In this document: positions 35,159-44,643 of the stretch, piece after piece
Numbering within the stretch: position 1 is the first letter of the stretch
Layout of the letters: every line of letters starts with the position of its first letter
Source of the DNA: Labrenzia sp. DG1229
GTDB taxonomy: Bacteria; Pseudomonadota; Alphaproteobacteria; Rhizobiales; Stappiaceae
DNA length: 64,000 bases
Direction of reading: 5' to 3'
Assembly (NCBI RefSeq): GCF_000521215.1
Contig: NZ_KI928940.1
Location: forward strand, 377,837 to 441,836
Notes under the pieces: generated by a model
Seen by the model: only the letters and a program-made list of their open reading frames with translations
Told to the model about the DNA's origin: nothing
Databases searched by the model: none
Position numbers and translations under genes: made by a program

Positions 35159-35620
35159 GGAAGCTCTGTTTATGGGGGTCAGTATCAGGAGTTTGAGTTT
35201 CGCCCGGACGGGATGGGTTATTTTAGACAATTCGCAGGGCTCTCAACAAGGGTGGTTAAGGGCTCTTTGCGCATCAATTCAACGTGTAACTTATGATTAA
35301 GGTTAATGGAGCGCCTGGAATTCGAAGATCCGGTGAACATGTTTAAGGCATTGAATGAATTCGAACCGGGCATGTTCGCGATTTGTGCACTCAGCAGGTG
35401 CAGATCGAGTGTTTCCTTGCGATTTTTGTCGAGATAATGACAGCAAGTACTTGACACGAACAGCCAAATGCAATCGTATGGGCTCGTTGGGTGGAATGGG
35501 AGAAATCTGGAGGAAGCCGTCAAAAAGGCACACGCTCGTTTACGAACGGGACGTTGAGGATTTCTTCCTACTAAGCCCAGCATAAAAATAAAATGGGTAA
35601 CAAATAAAGGCTGCATATCC
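35159..35620. other. Intergenic region between metC and aapJ
   Basis: These 462 bases hold the divergent promoters. A consensus TTGACA lies at about 35452-35457 for the aap operon, without a clear -10 at standard spacing. No coding frame is supported. Confidence 0.5.
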
Positions 35621-36640
35621 ATGTCCAAAAAAATCCTTCCACTCGTACTCGGCGCTGCAATGGGCGTCGCCGCGACCACGGCTGCGAGTGCGACAACCTT
35701 GGAAGATGTCAAGGCAAAAGGTTTCATCCAGTGTGGGGTGAGCCAGGGTCTGCCGGGCTTCTCCAATCCAGATGCACAGGGGAACTGGACCGGTCTCGAC
35801 GTTGATCTCTGCCGCGCAATGGCCGCTGCAGTATTCGGCGATGCGTCGGCTGTAAAATTCACGCCGCTGTCTGCAAAAGAGCGTTTCACTGCGCTGCAGT
35901 CCGGCGAAGTTGACGTCCTGTCCCGCAACACCACGTGGACCATGTCCCGTGATACTAAGCTGGGTCTGAACTTTGCCGGCGTCAACTACTATGACGGTCA
36001 GGGCTTCATGGTTCGCAAGGATCTCGGCGTCACCTCGGCGCTTGAACTGTCCGGCGCTTCGGTCTGCACCAACACAGGTACAACGACCGAGTTGAACGTT
36101 GCTGACTATTTCCGCGCCAACAATATGCCGTACGAAATCGTTGCCTTCGAAAAGGCAGATGAAGTTGTCGCAGCATATGATGCCGGTCGTTGCGACGTGT
36201 ATACCACGGATGCTTCCGGTCTGTACGCACAGCGTCTGAAGCTGACCAACCCGGGCGACCACATGGTTCTGTCGGAAATCATTTCCAAGGAGCCGCTTGG
36301 TCCGGTTGTCCGACAGGGTGATGACGAATGGTTCAATGTCGCCAAATGGACCCTCAACGCGATGATCAACGCTGAAGAACTTGGCGTTTCGTCGGCCAAT
36401 GTTGACGACATGAAGTCTTCCGACAACCCTTCCATCAAGCGCATGCTCGGTGTTGAAGGCGCGTATGGTGAAGGCATCGGCCTGTCCAATGACTGGGCTT
36501 ACAACGTCATCAAGAACGTCGGTAACTACGAAGAATCCTTCAATGCCAATGTCGGTCCGGACACTCCGCTCGGCATCTCACGCGGCGTGAATGCGCTGTG
36601 GAGCGATGGTGGATTCCTTTACGCTCCGCCGGTTCGCTAA
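35621..36640 (+). CDS. aapJ: General L-amino-acid ABC transporter substrate-binding protein
   Basis: A 339-residue periplasmic binding protein with signal peptide MSKKILPLVLGAAMGVAATTAASA. The mature N-terminus TLEDVKAKGFIQCGVSQGLPGFS and then GLDVDLCRAMAAAVFGD and VDVLSRNTTWTMSRDTKLGLNF are hallmarks of AapJ/BztA. It binds a broad set of L-amino acids. Two stem-loops follow before aapQ, which would favour high binding-protein expression. Confidence 0.95.
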   Translation: MSKKILPLVLGAAMGVAATTAASATTLEDVKAKGFIQCGVSQGLPGFSNPDAQGNWTGLDVDLCRAMAAAVFGDASAVKFTPLSAKERFTALQSGEVDVLSRNTTWTMSRDTKLGLNFAGVNYYDGQGFMVRKDLGVTSALELSGASVCTNTGTTTELNVADYFRANNMPYEIVAFEKADEVVAAYDAGRCDVYTTDASGLYAQRLKLTNPGDHMVLSEIISKEPLGPVVRQGDDEWFNVAKWTLNAMINAEELGVSSANVDDMKSSDNPSIKRMLGVEGAYGEGIGLSNDWAYNVIKNVGNYEESFNANVGPDTPLGISRGVNALWSDGGFLYAPPVR

Positions 36641-36692
36641 TCCTCATCTGATTTGAGGAGACTGGGGTTCCGGCAGAAACTTGCCGGAACCC
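36641..36692 (+). promoter_or_regulatory. Two intercistronic stem-loops after aapJ
   Basis: Immediately after the aapJ stop lies TCCTCA/TGAGGA (36641-36659), then a perfect 11-bp stem GGGTTCCGGCA/TGCCGGAACCC with a six-base loop (36665-36692). No U-tract follows. They probably act as 3' protectors of aapJ mRNA and partial terminators. Confidence 0.75.
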
Positions 36693-36866
36693 TCAATATA
36701 ACAAGGCCACGCACAAAAATCCGGAAAACCGGTTAAAGCGTGGGGGGAACAAACTGCTTCGATAGTCGATAGGGGAGTGCGCGAAAGCGTGCTGCTGAAG
36801 CAGTCAAGACGTGAAAGAGGAGAGGCGGTTTGCCGGGCTCTTTCCGTAGAAATTTGGCGAGGTTCT

Positions 36867-38084
36867 ATGTCTGTAATGGAGCAGGACTCGGCGGGGGCGC
36901 CGGCGCGTGCTTCGCTGTTGAACGATCCCAAAGTCCGCGGCATATTTTTTCAGGTTGTCCTGATCGCCGTGCTTGTCTTTGTGGGATACAACATCGTATC
37001 AAACACGGCCGCCAACCTTGAGCGGCAAAACATCGCCTCTGGTTGGGGCTTCCTTGAAAACACAGCTGGATTTGGCATCATCCAGTCGCTGGCTTCCTAC
37101 TCGGAAACATCGAGTTACGGGCAAGCGCTGTTTGTTGGATTCCTGAACACTCTTCTTGTCGCGATTGTCGGTATCTTTATCGCGACGATTGTCGGATTTG
37201 TTGTCGGTATTGCTCGTCTTTCCGACAACTGGGTTATCAGCCGGCTGGCATATTGCTACGTTGAACTGATCCGCAACGTTCCGCTGCTTCTTCAGATCTT
37301 TTTCTGGTATTTCGCGGTTCTGCGGGCTGTTCCTGGAAAACGTGAAAAGTGGTCGTTCTTTTTCGACAGCTTCCATCTGAACATCGCTGGATTCCGTGGA
37401 CCGAAACCGATCTGGCAGGATGGAGCGTCCTTAATCGGTATCGCCTTAATCATTGCGATCGTCGCGTGTATTGTGATTGCCCAATGGGCACGCAAACGGC
37501 AGGAATCGACTGGTCAACAGTTTCCTGTCTTTTGGACGGCCGTGGGGCTGATAATCGGCTTGCCGCTGATCATGTATTTTGTCACGGGTATGCCCATGCA
37601 TCTGGAGCATCCGGTGTTTGTCGACACGGGACCTCGGATACGTCAGGGGTTTCAGCTGAATGTTGGCTTCAACCTCATACCGGAATTCCTCGCATTGACG
37701 GCCGCGTTGTCAATCTACACCGCATCGTTCATTGCGGAGATTGTCCGCGCGGGCATCCAGGCGGTCAGCCATGGGCAGACGGAAGCTGCGCATGCGCTTG
37801 GATTGCGTCAAAGCCCGACGCTCAGGTTGGTGATCATCCCTCAGGCGATGCGCGTCATCATTCCGCCCCTGACAAGTCAGTATCTGAACCTGACGAAAAA
37901 TTCCTCCCTGGCTGTTGCGATCGCATTCCCTGATCTTGTTTCGGTTGGCGGCACGGTCCTCAATCAGACCGGGCAGGCAATCGAGATTATCGGAATCTGG
38001 ATGGCGATCTATCTGACGCTCAGTCTGGTCACGTCGGCCTTTATGAACTGGTACAACCAGCGCATGGCGCTCGTGGAAAGATAA
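36867..38084 (+). CDS. aapQ: General L-amino-acid ABC transporter permease
   Basis: A 405-residue polar-amino-acid permease, longer than HisQ-type proteins, as is usual for AapQ. It has FVGFLNTLLVAIVGIFIATIVGFVVGIARLS, the conserved YVELIRNVPLLLQIFFWYF, and the EAA loop EAAHALGLRQSPTLRLVIIPQAMR. ATG 36867 has GCGAGG upstream; the frame from 36777 adds 30 unlikely residues. It pairs with AapM. Confidence 0.93.
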   Translation: MSVMEQDSAGAPARASLLNDPKVRGIFFQVVLIAVLVFVGYNIVSNTAANLERQNIASGWGFLENTAGFGIIQSLASYSETSSYGQALFVGFLNTLLVAIVGIFIATIVGFVVGIARLSDNWVISRLAYCYVELIRNVPLLLQIFFWYFAVLRAVPGKREKWSFFFDSFHLNIAGFRGPKPIWQDGASLIGIALIIAIVACIVIAQWARKRQESTGQQFPVFWTAVGLIIGLPLIMYFVTGMPMHLEHPVFVDTGPRIRQGFQLNVGFNLIPEFLALTAALSIYTASFIAEIVRAGIQAVSHGQTEAAHALGLRQSPTLRLVIIPQAMRVIIPPLTSQYLNLTKNSSLAVAIAFPDLVSVGGTVLNQTGQAIEIIGIWMAIYLTLSLVTSAFMNWYNQRMALVER

Positions 38085-38096
38085 GGGGCGCTGAAA

Positions 38097-39425
38097 ATGG
38101 CCAAAACTGAAACATTTCAGATTAGAACCGAGGAGGCGCCGCTTCTGCCGGCGCCTGTCTCGACCACAGGTTTGATCGGCTGGATGAGGCAGAACCTGTT
38201 TTCATCCATCAGCAATACCGTTCTGACCGTCATCGGCGTGATTATCGCCTACTGGATAATCGCACCCTTTGTCCAGTTTGCCTTCATAGATGCTATCTGG
38301 ACGGGCGAGGACAGGAAGGCATGCCTTCCACCTGAAGGGTCGGAAGGGGAACACATGGGCGCCTGCTGGGCCTATGTTAAGGCCTATTTCCCGCAATTCA
38401 TCTATGGTCGATATCCGACCGACGAGATCTGGCGGGTGAATATCGTCTATGTGCTCTTTGCCCTGTTGCTGGTTCCGCTGGCAATGCCGAGTATGCCGCT
38501 CAAGAAGTTGAATTCCATTCTCTTTCTTGGCGTGTTCCCTATTGTTGCCTTCGTTCTTCTGACTGGTGGAAACATCAGCATCAGCTCCTACACGTGGATC
38601 TTCGTTGCGTTGATCGCCGCAGTTGGCGTTGCAATCGCGGCAATCCTGTCGGTTGCAGGAGGGCGGGATTTCAATGGCGTCAAGCCTGTTCTGATAGGAT
38701 TTGTCGGAACGGCTGTCGTGCTTGCGATCATATTGGGTTTCGTGTCGGCCAATCTCGGACTATCAACAGTTGATACGCCTGTCTGGGGTGGTCTTCTGGT
38801 GACACTGGTGATTGCCGTCACCGGCATCGTGGCTTCGCTGCCGCTCGGTATCGCCCTGGCACTCGGTCGACGGTCCACCATGCCGATCGTTCGGCTGGTT
38901 TCGGTCATTTTCATCGAGTTCTGGCGCGGTGTTCCGCTGATCACCGTGCTGTTCATGTCGTCGGTGATGTTACCGCTTTTCCTGCCGGAAGGCGTCACGT
39001 TCGACAAGTTGCTCCGTGTTCTGATCGGCGTCACCTTGTTCTCCGCCGCCTATATGGCGGAAGTCGTGCGCGGTGGTCTGCAGGCAATTCCAAAAGGGCA
39101 ATATGAAGGGGCCATGGCTCTGGGGCTCCGGTTCTGGCCGATGATGTATCTCATCATTCTGCCTCAGGCCCTGAAACTTGTGATCCCTGGTATCGTCAAC
39201 ACCTTCATTGGTCTGTTCAAGGATACGACCCTGGTCCTGATTGTCGGCATGTTCGATCTGCTCGGCCAGATACAATCGTCCTTTACGGATCCGACTTGGT
39301 CGACACCCACTCAGGGACACACGGGCTATCTCTTTGCAGCCATGGTGTTCTTTGTTTTCTGCTTCGGCATGTCCCGCTATTCCATTTACATGGAGAGGCG
39401 GCTGCACACAGGGCATAAACGCTAG
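38097..39425 (+). CDS. aapM: General L-amino-acid ABC transporter permease
   Basis: A 442-residue permease partner of AapQ. The C-terminal half carries ASLPLGIALALGRR, FIEFWRGVPLITVLFMSSVMLPLF and the EAA loop YEGAMALGLRFWPMMYLIILPQALK. The N-terminal half has extra membrane helices and a periplasmic loop, typical for AapM/BztC. It lies 12 bases after aapQ. Confidence 0.94.
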   Translation: MAKTETFQIRTEEAPLLPAPVSTTGLIGWMRQNLFSSISNTVLTVIGVIIAYWIIAPFVQFAFIDAIWTGEDRKACLPPEGSEGEHMGACWAYVKAYFPQFIYGRYPTDEIWRVNIVYVLFALLLVPLAMPSMPLKKLNSILFLGVFPIVAFVLLTGGNISISSYTWIFVALIAAVGVAIAAILSVAGGRDFNGVKPVLIGFVGTAVVLAIILGFVSANLGLSTVDTPVWGGLLVTLVIAVTGIVASLPLGIALALGRRSTMPIVRLVSVIFIEFWRGVPLITVLFMSSVMLPLFLPEGVTFDKLLRVLIGVTLFSAAYMAEVVRGGLQAIPKGQYEGAMALGLRFWPMMYLIILPQALKLVIPGIVNTFIGLFKDTTLVLIVGMFDLLGQIQSSFTDPTWSTPTQGHTGYLFAAMVFFVFCFGMSRYSIYMERRLHTGHKR

Positions 39426-39490
39426 AAACATCTTCGGGGCGCGCGAACCTCCGCTGCGCCCCGGCCACTGAAATTCTGGAGTAAAAACGC

Positions 39491-40294
39491 ATGTCAGAAA
39501 ATGCTGTAAACGCGGAAGAGCTTGCCGCCGATCGCTCGAAGATGATGATTTCCGACACGGATGTGGCGATTGAAATCAACAACATGAACAAATGGTACGG
39601 TGACTTTCACGTACTGCGCGACATCAACCTGAAGGTCATGCGCGGCGAACGCATCGTTATTTGCGGACCGTCAGGATCCGGCAAGTCCACCATGATCCGG
39701 TGCATCAACCGTCTGGAGGAGCATCAGGCCGGCCAGATCGTCGTGGATGGGATCGAGCTGACCAACGATCTCAAGAAAATCGATGAAATTCGCCGTGAAG
39801 TCGGCATGTGTTTTCAGCACTTCAATCTGTTTCCGCATCTGACCATATTGGAGAACTGCACGCTGGCCCCGATCTGGGTTCGCAAGATGCCGAAGAAGGA
39901 AGCCGAAGAGGTCGCGATGCACTATCTCGAGCGCGTCAAGATCCCGGAACAGGCGCTGAAATACCCCGGTCAGTTGTCCGGTGGCCAGCAGCAGCGTGTT
40001 GCGATTGCGCGTTCGCTTTGTATGAGCCCCAAAATCATGTTGTTCGATGAGCCGACTTCCGCTCTTGATCCAGAAATGATCAAGGAAGTTCTGGACGTGA
40101 TGGTGGGTCTCGCAGAAGAAGGCATGACCATGCTCTGCGTAACCCACGAAATGGGTTTTGCACGCAAGGTCGCGAACCGCGTGATCTTCATGGATGCGGG
40201 CCAGATCGTTGAACAGAACGAACCGGAAGACTTCTTCGTCAACCCTCAGCACGAACGTACCAAACTGTTCCTCAGCCAGATCCTGCATCACTGA
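39491..40294 (+). CDS. aapP: General L-amino-acid ABC transporter ATP-binding protein
   Basis: A 267-residue ABC ATPase. Walker A GPSGSGKST, Q-loop FQHFNLFPHL, signature LSGGQQQRV, Walker B IMLFDEPTSALDPEM and switch His in CVTHEMGFARKV are all intact. It follows aapM after 65 bases and completes aapJQMP. Confidence 0.95.
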   Translation: MSENAVNAEELAADRSKMMISDTDVAIEINNMNKWYGDFHVLRDINLKVMRGERIVICGPSGSGKSTMIRCINRLEEHQAGQIVVDGIELTNDLKKIDEIRREVGMCFQHFNLFPHLTILENCTLAPIWVRKMPKKEAEEVAMHYLERVKIPEQALKYPGQLSGGQQQRVAIARSLCMSPKIMLFDEPTSALDPEMIKEVLDVMVGLAEEGMTMLCVTHEMGFARKVANRVIFMDAGQIVEQNEPEDFFVNPQHERTKLFLSQILHH

Positions 40295-40306
40295 TCTGGA
40301 GAGGGT

Positions 40307-41011
40307 ATGCGACTGGCAAGGATATTCAGAAACGCGATTTTCGTTTTGCTCCTTGTCGTTGTTTCGGTAGTTGTTGCAATAGGCCTTGGAACCCTCGTTC
40401 CAAGGCCCTTGTCTCTTTCGCCGTTGTCGGCCGAACAGGGAGAGACAACCGAACGCCGTATTCTTGTCCTCTCCAACCCGATCCATACCGACATAGCGCT
40501 CCCGGCGGACCCTGACGTTCTTGAAGCCTTGTCTTTTGTGTCGTCAGAGGGACTGGAACTCGACTACCCGGGCGTCTTCTGGATTATTGTCGGTTGGGGG
40601 AGCCGTTCCTTCTATATTGAAACCCCCACATGGTCCGAACTGAAACCGGGGCCGGTGATTGATGCTTTGACCTGGGACAGGTCCGTCATGCACATTCGCC
40701 GCGCCGGACAGATTTCACCATCGCTGCCGAGCGTTCGCGAGGTCGAACTGGGCACAAGGGAGTTTGACGGTCTGTTGCGCGACATTCGATCAAGTTTTCA
40801 GGCAGAAAAAGGCGATCAACCACGTGCGATTTCAGGCGCGGCCTACGATGCGCACGATATCTTTTTTCCTGCCAATGGCGGTTTCAACGCTCTGTTGGGT
40901 TGCAATACCTGGACTGCACGCATGCTACGCCAGGCGGGAATTAGAACCGGATTCTGGACACCTTTGCCCTTCACTCTGAACCTGTCCCTGGATCTGCATA
41001 ATGCCGACTAG
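40307..41011 (+). CDS. DUF2459/TIGR02117-family exported protein
   Basis: A 234-residue protein with one N-terminal membrane anchor (IFVLLLVVVSVVVAIGLGTLV) and a periplasmic domain. NPIHTDIALP, VGWGSRSFYIETPTWSEL and GCNTWTARMLRQAGIRTGFWTPLPF mark the TIGR02117/DUF2459 family. The conserved His and Cys suggest a papain-like fold, but activity is not established. It starts 12 bases after aapP and may be read through from the aap operon without a functional tie. Confidence 0.82.
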   Translation: MRLARIFRNAIFVLLLVVVSVVVAIGLGTLVPRPLSLSPLSAEQGETTERRILVLSNPIHTDIALPADPDVLEALSFVSSEGLELDYPGVFWIIVGWGSRSFYIETPTWSELKPGPVIDALTWDRSVMHIRRAGQISPSLPSVREVELGTREFDGLLRDIRSSFQAEKGDQPRAISGAAYDAHDIFFPANGGFNALLGCNTWTARMLRQAGIRTGFWTPLPFTLNLSLDLHNAD

Positions 41012-41226
41012 ACCAAGTTCTCGAAAATGCGATTTTGCGCGGTTGCTCATGCGAACGCCCGGTTGGTAGCCAACTCAAGATGTTTTCGAGCGCCGCATGG
41101 GGGAGAGAACGTATCAATTTACAGCCCTTCCTTGATGCTGTACCAAACTGTTGAGTTAAGTCCTTTTTTCCAATTCAGCATGTAGCTACACTGCGTTCGT
41201 CATATTTGGGGAGTGCAAAGTTGGGA

Positions 41227-41511
41227 ATGAAAAGCCAAGAAGTTCCAAGCGAGTTTTATGACCGGTCAGATGCAATAATTGAGTTGGCAAATGCGCAACT
41301 AAATGATGAGAGCCGCGGCAAAGTCAGCGCATCAACTCTCTATGCTGCAGCAAGATTTAACGCATTTACCAGCGCGGCGAATTATTCGAGCGGCGAGGAA
41401 ATGACAAAAGATTTAGCTGAAATTGTCGACTATTTCGTTGAACAGTACCGAAAAATGCTCAAGGAAAATTTAGAGGACTACGCAGAAAAATTCTCCGAAT
41501 ATGTTCGATAA
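41227..41511 (+). CDS. DUF3144-family protein
   Basis: A 94-residue acidic helical protein: VPSEFYDRSDAIIELANAQL, KVSASTLYAAARFNAF and IVDYFVEQYRKMLKENLEDYAEKF match the DUF3144 pattern. No function is known. I use ATG 41227; a TTG seven codons upstream is possible. The AT-rich flanks suggest a free-standing unit. Confidence 0.78.
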   Translation: MKSQEVPSEFYDRSDAIIELANAQLNDESRGKVSASTLYAAARFNAFTSAANYSSGEEMTKDLAEIVDYFVEQYRKMLKENLEDYAEKFSEYVR

Positions 41512-41991
41512 AATGCACGTCTACCTTGTCCGCATCTTGACCCTTTGTCTTGATTGCGATCAACGACTGCATTCGAGTACAAGCTGATAGTAATTCAATG
41601 TTCAAAATGATATTCTAATTTTTTAACGCATTATTATTTGCATCGATCGAATATTCCGGTCATTTCAGCCATTGATTATCTAAGGATGACATATCTCAAT
41701 TTTCGTTTGTCAGTATAAGTCATCACATGTTCTATGCCCTGATTGCATTTTTGAAACACTTTTTTCTAATACAAGCCAAATGCAGGCGATAAGCACGACT
41801 ATTTTTCGTTCATGGACCGTTTACCATTTGGATTTATCGCCGCGAAAATTGCGCTTGGGAGTATGGTGAAAAGCGGTGAATAGCCGAACTGACGCCTCAA
41901 AACTGTCGTTCGTCTCATCTTTGGCGGAAGTCTTCATTGGGCCAGACGCAGACATTGGCTCCTCCGAACTGTCACGGGCTGGCCAAACTGG
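41512..41991. other. AT-rich intergenic region (480 bases)
   Basis: It lies between DUF3144 and the convergent methyltransferase gene. There is no supported coding frame, RNA or clear terminator. Confidence 0.5.
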
Positions 41992-42783
41992 TCACCTGTA
42001 TCCAAGCGCCACGTTCACGGCGTCCGGATAGACAAGCCGTTCGCCCTGGATGTACGCGGCAAGTGACTTTGACACGTCATTGACAAGGTCCAGTTTGGCA
42101 CCATCGTCAAGCGCGATGAAGGCGCCTGCGATTGGCATTGAACCAAGATGAAGGGGGACAAATTCTTCTGCCAGCGGCACATCAATCATCAGTTCCTGCC
42201 TGTGAACTGAGACCCTGGAAAATCCGGCGCTGGTCAATTGTGCGATCAACTCGTCGGCAGAGGGAGTTTCTCTTTGAGAGCGCTGCTTTTCGGCAATTTC
42301 GGGTGAAACAAACCTCTCAACAGCACTGCATATCGCGTGAGTGTATGGGCTGTGACCATCCCAGATCGAAACCGCCATCCTTCCACCTGAGGAGAGCAAC
42401 CGACGAAATTCGCTGAGCGCTGCCGGCTTGTCTGGAAAATAGTGATACCCGTGTTGCGACAGGATCACATCGTAGCTGGCGGAAGGCAATCCAATGTCGC
42501 TGACGTCGCTCTCGATCCACCCGATGTCGAGCCCATCCGCGATTTCCTTCGCTTTGGCGAGCATGGCAGCATTTATGTCGAGGCCTTCTACCCGTCCCAT
42601 TGGTCCGACCTTGGACTTCGCCAACCTTGTCGTGACGCCTGTTCCGCAGGCAACATCAAGGACGTTCTCGGATGCTTGCAGCGAAAGCTTGTCAACAAGA
42701 GCTTCTGCCCATCTTCCGAACCACAACGGTACCATGACCTTTTCATAAATTTCCGGGCCGCTGCCCACCAATTGAAATGTCAT
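41992..42783 (-). CDS. Class I SAM-dependent methyltransferase
   Basis: A 263-residue methyltransferase of the UbiE/Methyltransf_11 type: motif I VLDVACGTGVTTRLA, the acidic residue ending strand 2 in VEGLDINAAML, motif II SYDVILSQHGYHYFPDKPAAL and motif III LLSSGGRMAVSIWD. ATG 42783 has AAGGAAATTGAA upstream. Substrate is unknown; small-molecule or lipid methylation is plausible. It precedes no obvious operon partner. Confidence 0.85.
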   Translation of the reverse strand: MTFQLVGSGPEIYEKVMVPLWFGRWAEALVDKLSLQASENVLDVACGTGVTTRLAKSKVGPMGRVEGLDINAAMLAKAKEIADGLDIGWIESDVSDIGLPSASYDVILSQHGYHYFPDKPAALSEFRRLLSSGGRMAVSIWDGHSPYTHAICSAVERFVSPEIAEKQRSQRETPSADELIAQLTSAGFSRVSVHRQELMIDVPLAEEFVPLHLGSMPIAGAFIALDDGAKLDLVNDVSKSLAAYIQGERLVYPDAVNVALGYR

Positions 42784-43096
42784 TTCAATTTCCTTGCTGC
42801 TTGGTGAAACGAGCAATGTTCGAGGCAGAGCCCACTGGGCATGATCTGATCAACCGAAAGCCTAGTTACCGTCGATCCTGAACGTCAAGCTGATTCACAA
42901 TTTGCCTTTTCCAATGGGTCAAAACGACGGGCAAAGTAACCTCGGGACCGGGATCATTCCGGTCGGTTTATCAATCGGTTCAAACATTGCTGGTGGATTG
43001 CCGCCTTGTGCGACCAGCTGGAAGCAACATTCCTCGCGTTGACCAAGTCGGCTGCGCCAAGATCATGGCCGGGTATTCACGAGTTCATGCCCAGAG
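42784..43096. other. Intergenic region upstream of the methyltransferase gene
   Basis: These 313 bases separate the methyltransferase start from the end of tetR. No gene or regulatory element can be supported. Confidence 0.45.
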
Positions 43097-43720
43097 TCAG
43101 TTTCCGTTCGAGAGGGGAATGATTTTGTCGACGGCACTTTCCGCAAGTCTCTTCAAAACATCGGGTGTTTCACCAGCACGCGCGCGTATCGACAGCCCGT
43201 GCAAGATCAATGCGAGATGCTGAGCGGCAGTGCAGACTTCTTGCTCCGTCATCGAGCCTCGGGTTTCGTGACGAATAAGACTGGCAAACCCCTTGTCCAT
43301 ACGCGCGATGACGACGGTCAGGGCCTCTTTAAACTCAGCATCCCGGGGCGACTCGGTCTGAAGGGTTGATATTGCCAGGCACCCGTAGGGGGCATCCGTG
43401 AGATCGGTCTGACCTGTATAAAGATCTATCGCGGCGGTCAGAATAGCCTTGAGTCGAGGATTGGCACCCGCGGTCTGATGGCCAGCTTCGGCCAAATAAA
43501 CGTGCATGCGATCTGCAAATCGACTGATGACGTTCAGATACATGTCTTTCTTGCTGCCAAAGGCAGCATAAAGGCTCGGCCGGTTCAATCCGGTGGCTTC
43601 GGCGATCTGATCGAGGCTCGTTGCCGCGTAGCCATTCCTCCAGAACACCTGCATGACCCGATCAAGGGTTACGTCCTCGTCAAATTTGCGTGGCCGCCCG
43701 CGTTTCGTTTCCGTTTTCAT
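43097..43720 (-). CDS. TetR-family transcriptional regulator
   Basis: A 207-residue TetR repressor. The N-terminal basic stretch RGRPRKFDEDVTLDRVMQVFWRNGYAATSLDQIAEATGLNRPSLYAAFGSK holds the full HTH (shown only by its ends here: TSLDQIAEATGLNRPSLY is the DNA-binding core). The C-terminal ligand domain has AILTAAIDLYTGQTDL and PYGCLAIST. It is divergent from an HD-domain gene with an operator-like inverted repeat between them. Confidence 0.88.
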   Translation of the reverse strand: MKTETKRGRPRKFDEDVTLDRVMQVFWRNGYAATSLDQIAEATGLNRPSLYAAFGSKKDMYLNVISRFADRMHVYLAEAGHQTAGANPRLKAILTAAIDLYTGQTDLTDAPYGCLAISTLQTESPRDAEFKEALTVVIARMDKGFASLIRHETRGSMTEQEVCTAAQHLALILHGLSIRARAGETPDVLKRLAESAVDKIIPLSNGN

Positions 43721-43756
43721 TTTTTACCAATTCGCATAAAAATATCGACATGTCTA

Positions 43757-43780
43757 TTTTTGTGCAATACGGTACAAAAA
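43757..43780. promoter_or_regulatory. Operator-like inverted repeat between tetR and the HD gene
   Basis: TTTTTGT and ACAAAAA form 7-bp arms around a ten-base centre. A second short palindrome GACATGTC lies just to the left (43747-43754). The site is 14 bases from the HD-gene ATG and so well placed for TetR repression of both genes. Confidence 0.6.
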
Positions 43781-43793
43781 AATGGAGGCGGGA

Positions 43794-44603
43794 ATGGAAG
43801 CGTTTTGCGAGAGACCTGAAAAGGACGCGTACATGGGTACCGTTCAGTGGGGAAAACGCACAGGACGTTTCAGCAGGGGACGGCTGACGCGTTCGGAGAA
43901 AATCAGGGTCATGGTCAATCTTGCTCGAATGACCGCATTCGAAATCAAGGACGTTGCGCTGGCGCAACTGGGACTGATGAACGCATATGGGAGCGATCTG
44001 GACGGGTTACAGCCGCCCGACACCGCTCTTGTTCGCGACGCATTCGACTTTGCGGATGACGTCCAGAATGTTGAGTTGATGCGTCATAGTTGGCGAACCT
44101 ACTACTGGGCCATGCTGATCGGCGGACACCAAAACCTTGCTGTCGACCGGGAAGTGCTGTTTGCAGCGGCCATTCTTCACGACGTGGGATTGGCCAAGGG
44201 CAGAATCTCGGAACCCAGGGAGTGCTGCTTTGTCGTCTATGGCGCAGAACGTTGCAAACATCACCTCGTAAGCAAGGGGCACGATAGGGCAAAGATAGGC
44301 AGGATTTCAGATGCAATCGGCCTGCATCTGAACGGTTATGTCTCAAGCCGCGTGCACGGTGCAGAAGCACATCTGCTTTCCCGCGGGGCAATGTGCGATG
44401 TGTTTGGCATGGGTCGGCGCAGAATTGAAAAGTCCGTCCGGCGCCAGGTCCTCCGGGAGCACCCGGTGGGGGACCTGCGCTCGGAACTGGAGATTTGGCC
44501 CGGACACCACCTTGAGGGAACAAGGGGAGATTTCCTCATTCGTCTCGGCAACAGAAGCAAGCAGGCATCCAATAATGCGAGCGTTCCCCAGGCCGGTGAA
44601 TGA
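43794..44603 (+). CDS. HD-domain phosphohydrolase-like protein
   Basis: A 269-residue protein. The HD signature is MRHSWRTYYWAML (first His), then VLFAAAILHDVGLA (His-Asp), with HHLV near 165. The pattern is like cyanamide hydratase-type HD proteins. ATG 43794 is preceded by GGAGG at five bases, and the ATG at 43782 is too early. The basic C-terminal 70 residues are unusual. It probably belongs to a TetR-controlled unit; the substrate is unknown. Confidence 0.75.
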   Translation: MEAFCERPEKDAYMGTVQWGKRTGRFSRGRLTRSEKIRVMVNLARMTAFEIKDVALAQLGLMNAYGSDLDGLQPPDTALVRDAFDFADDVQNVELMRHSWRTYYWAMLIGGHQNLAVDREVLFAAAILHDVGLAKGRISEPRECCFVVYGAERCKHHLVSKGHDRAKIGRISDAIGLHLNGYVSSRVHGAEAHLLSRGAMCDVFGMGRRRIEKSVRRQVLREHPVGDLRSELEIWPGHHLEGTRGDFLIRLGNRSKQASNNASVPQAGE

Positions 44604-44643
44604 AGTCCGTCTCCGCAATTGACCGGCTCGTCCTGGAAGCAAC

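Noticed and set aside
35540..36262. 240-codon leftward frame
   Set aside because: It is antisense to aapJ, with no domain and no ribosome site.
39671..40486. 271-codon leftward frame
   Set aside because: It is antisense to aapP, which has all ABC motifs.
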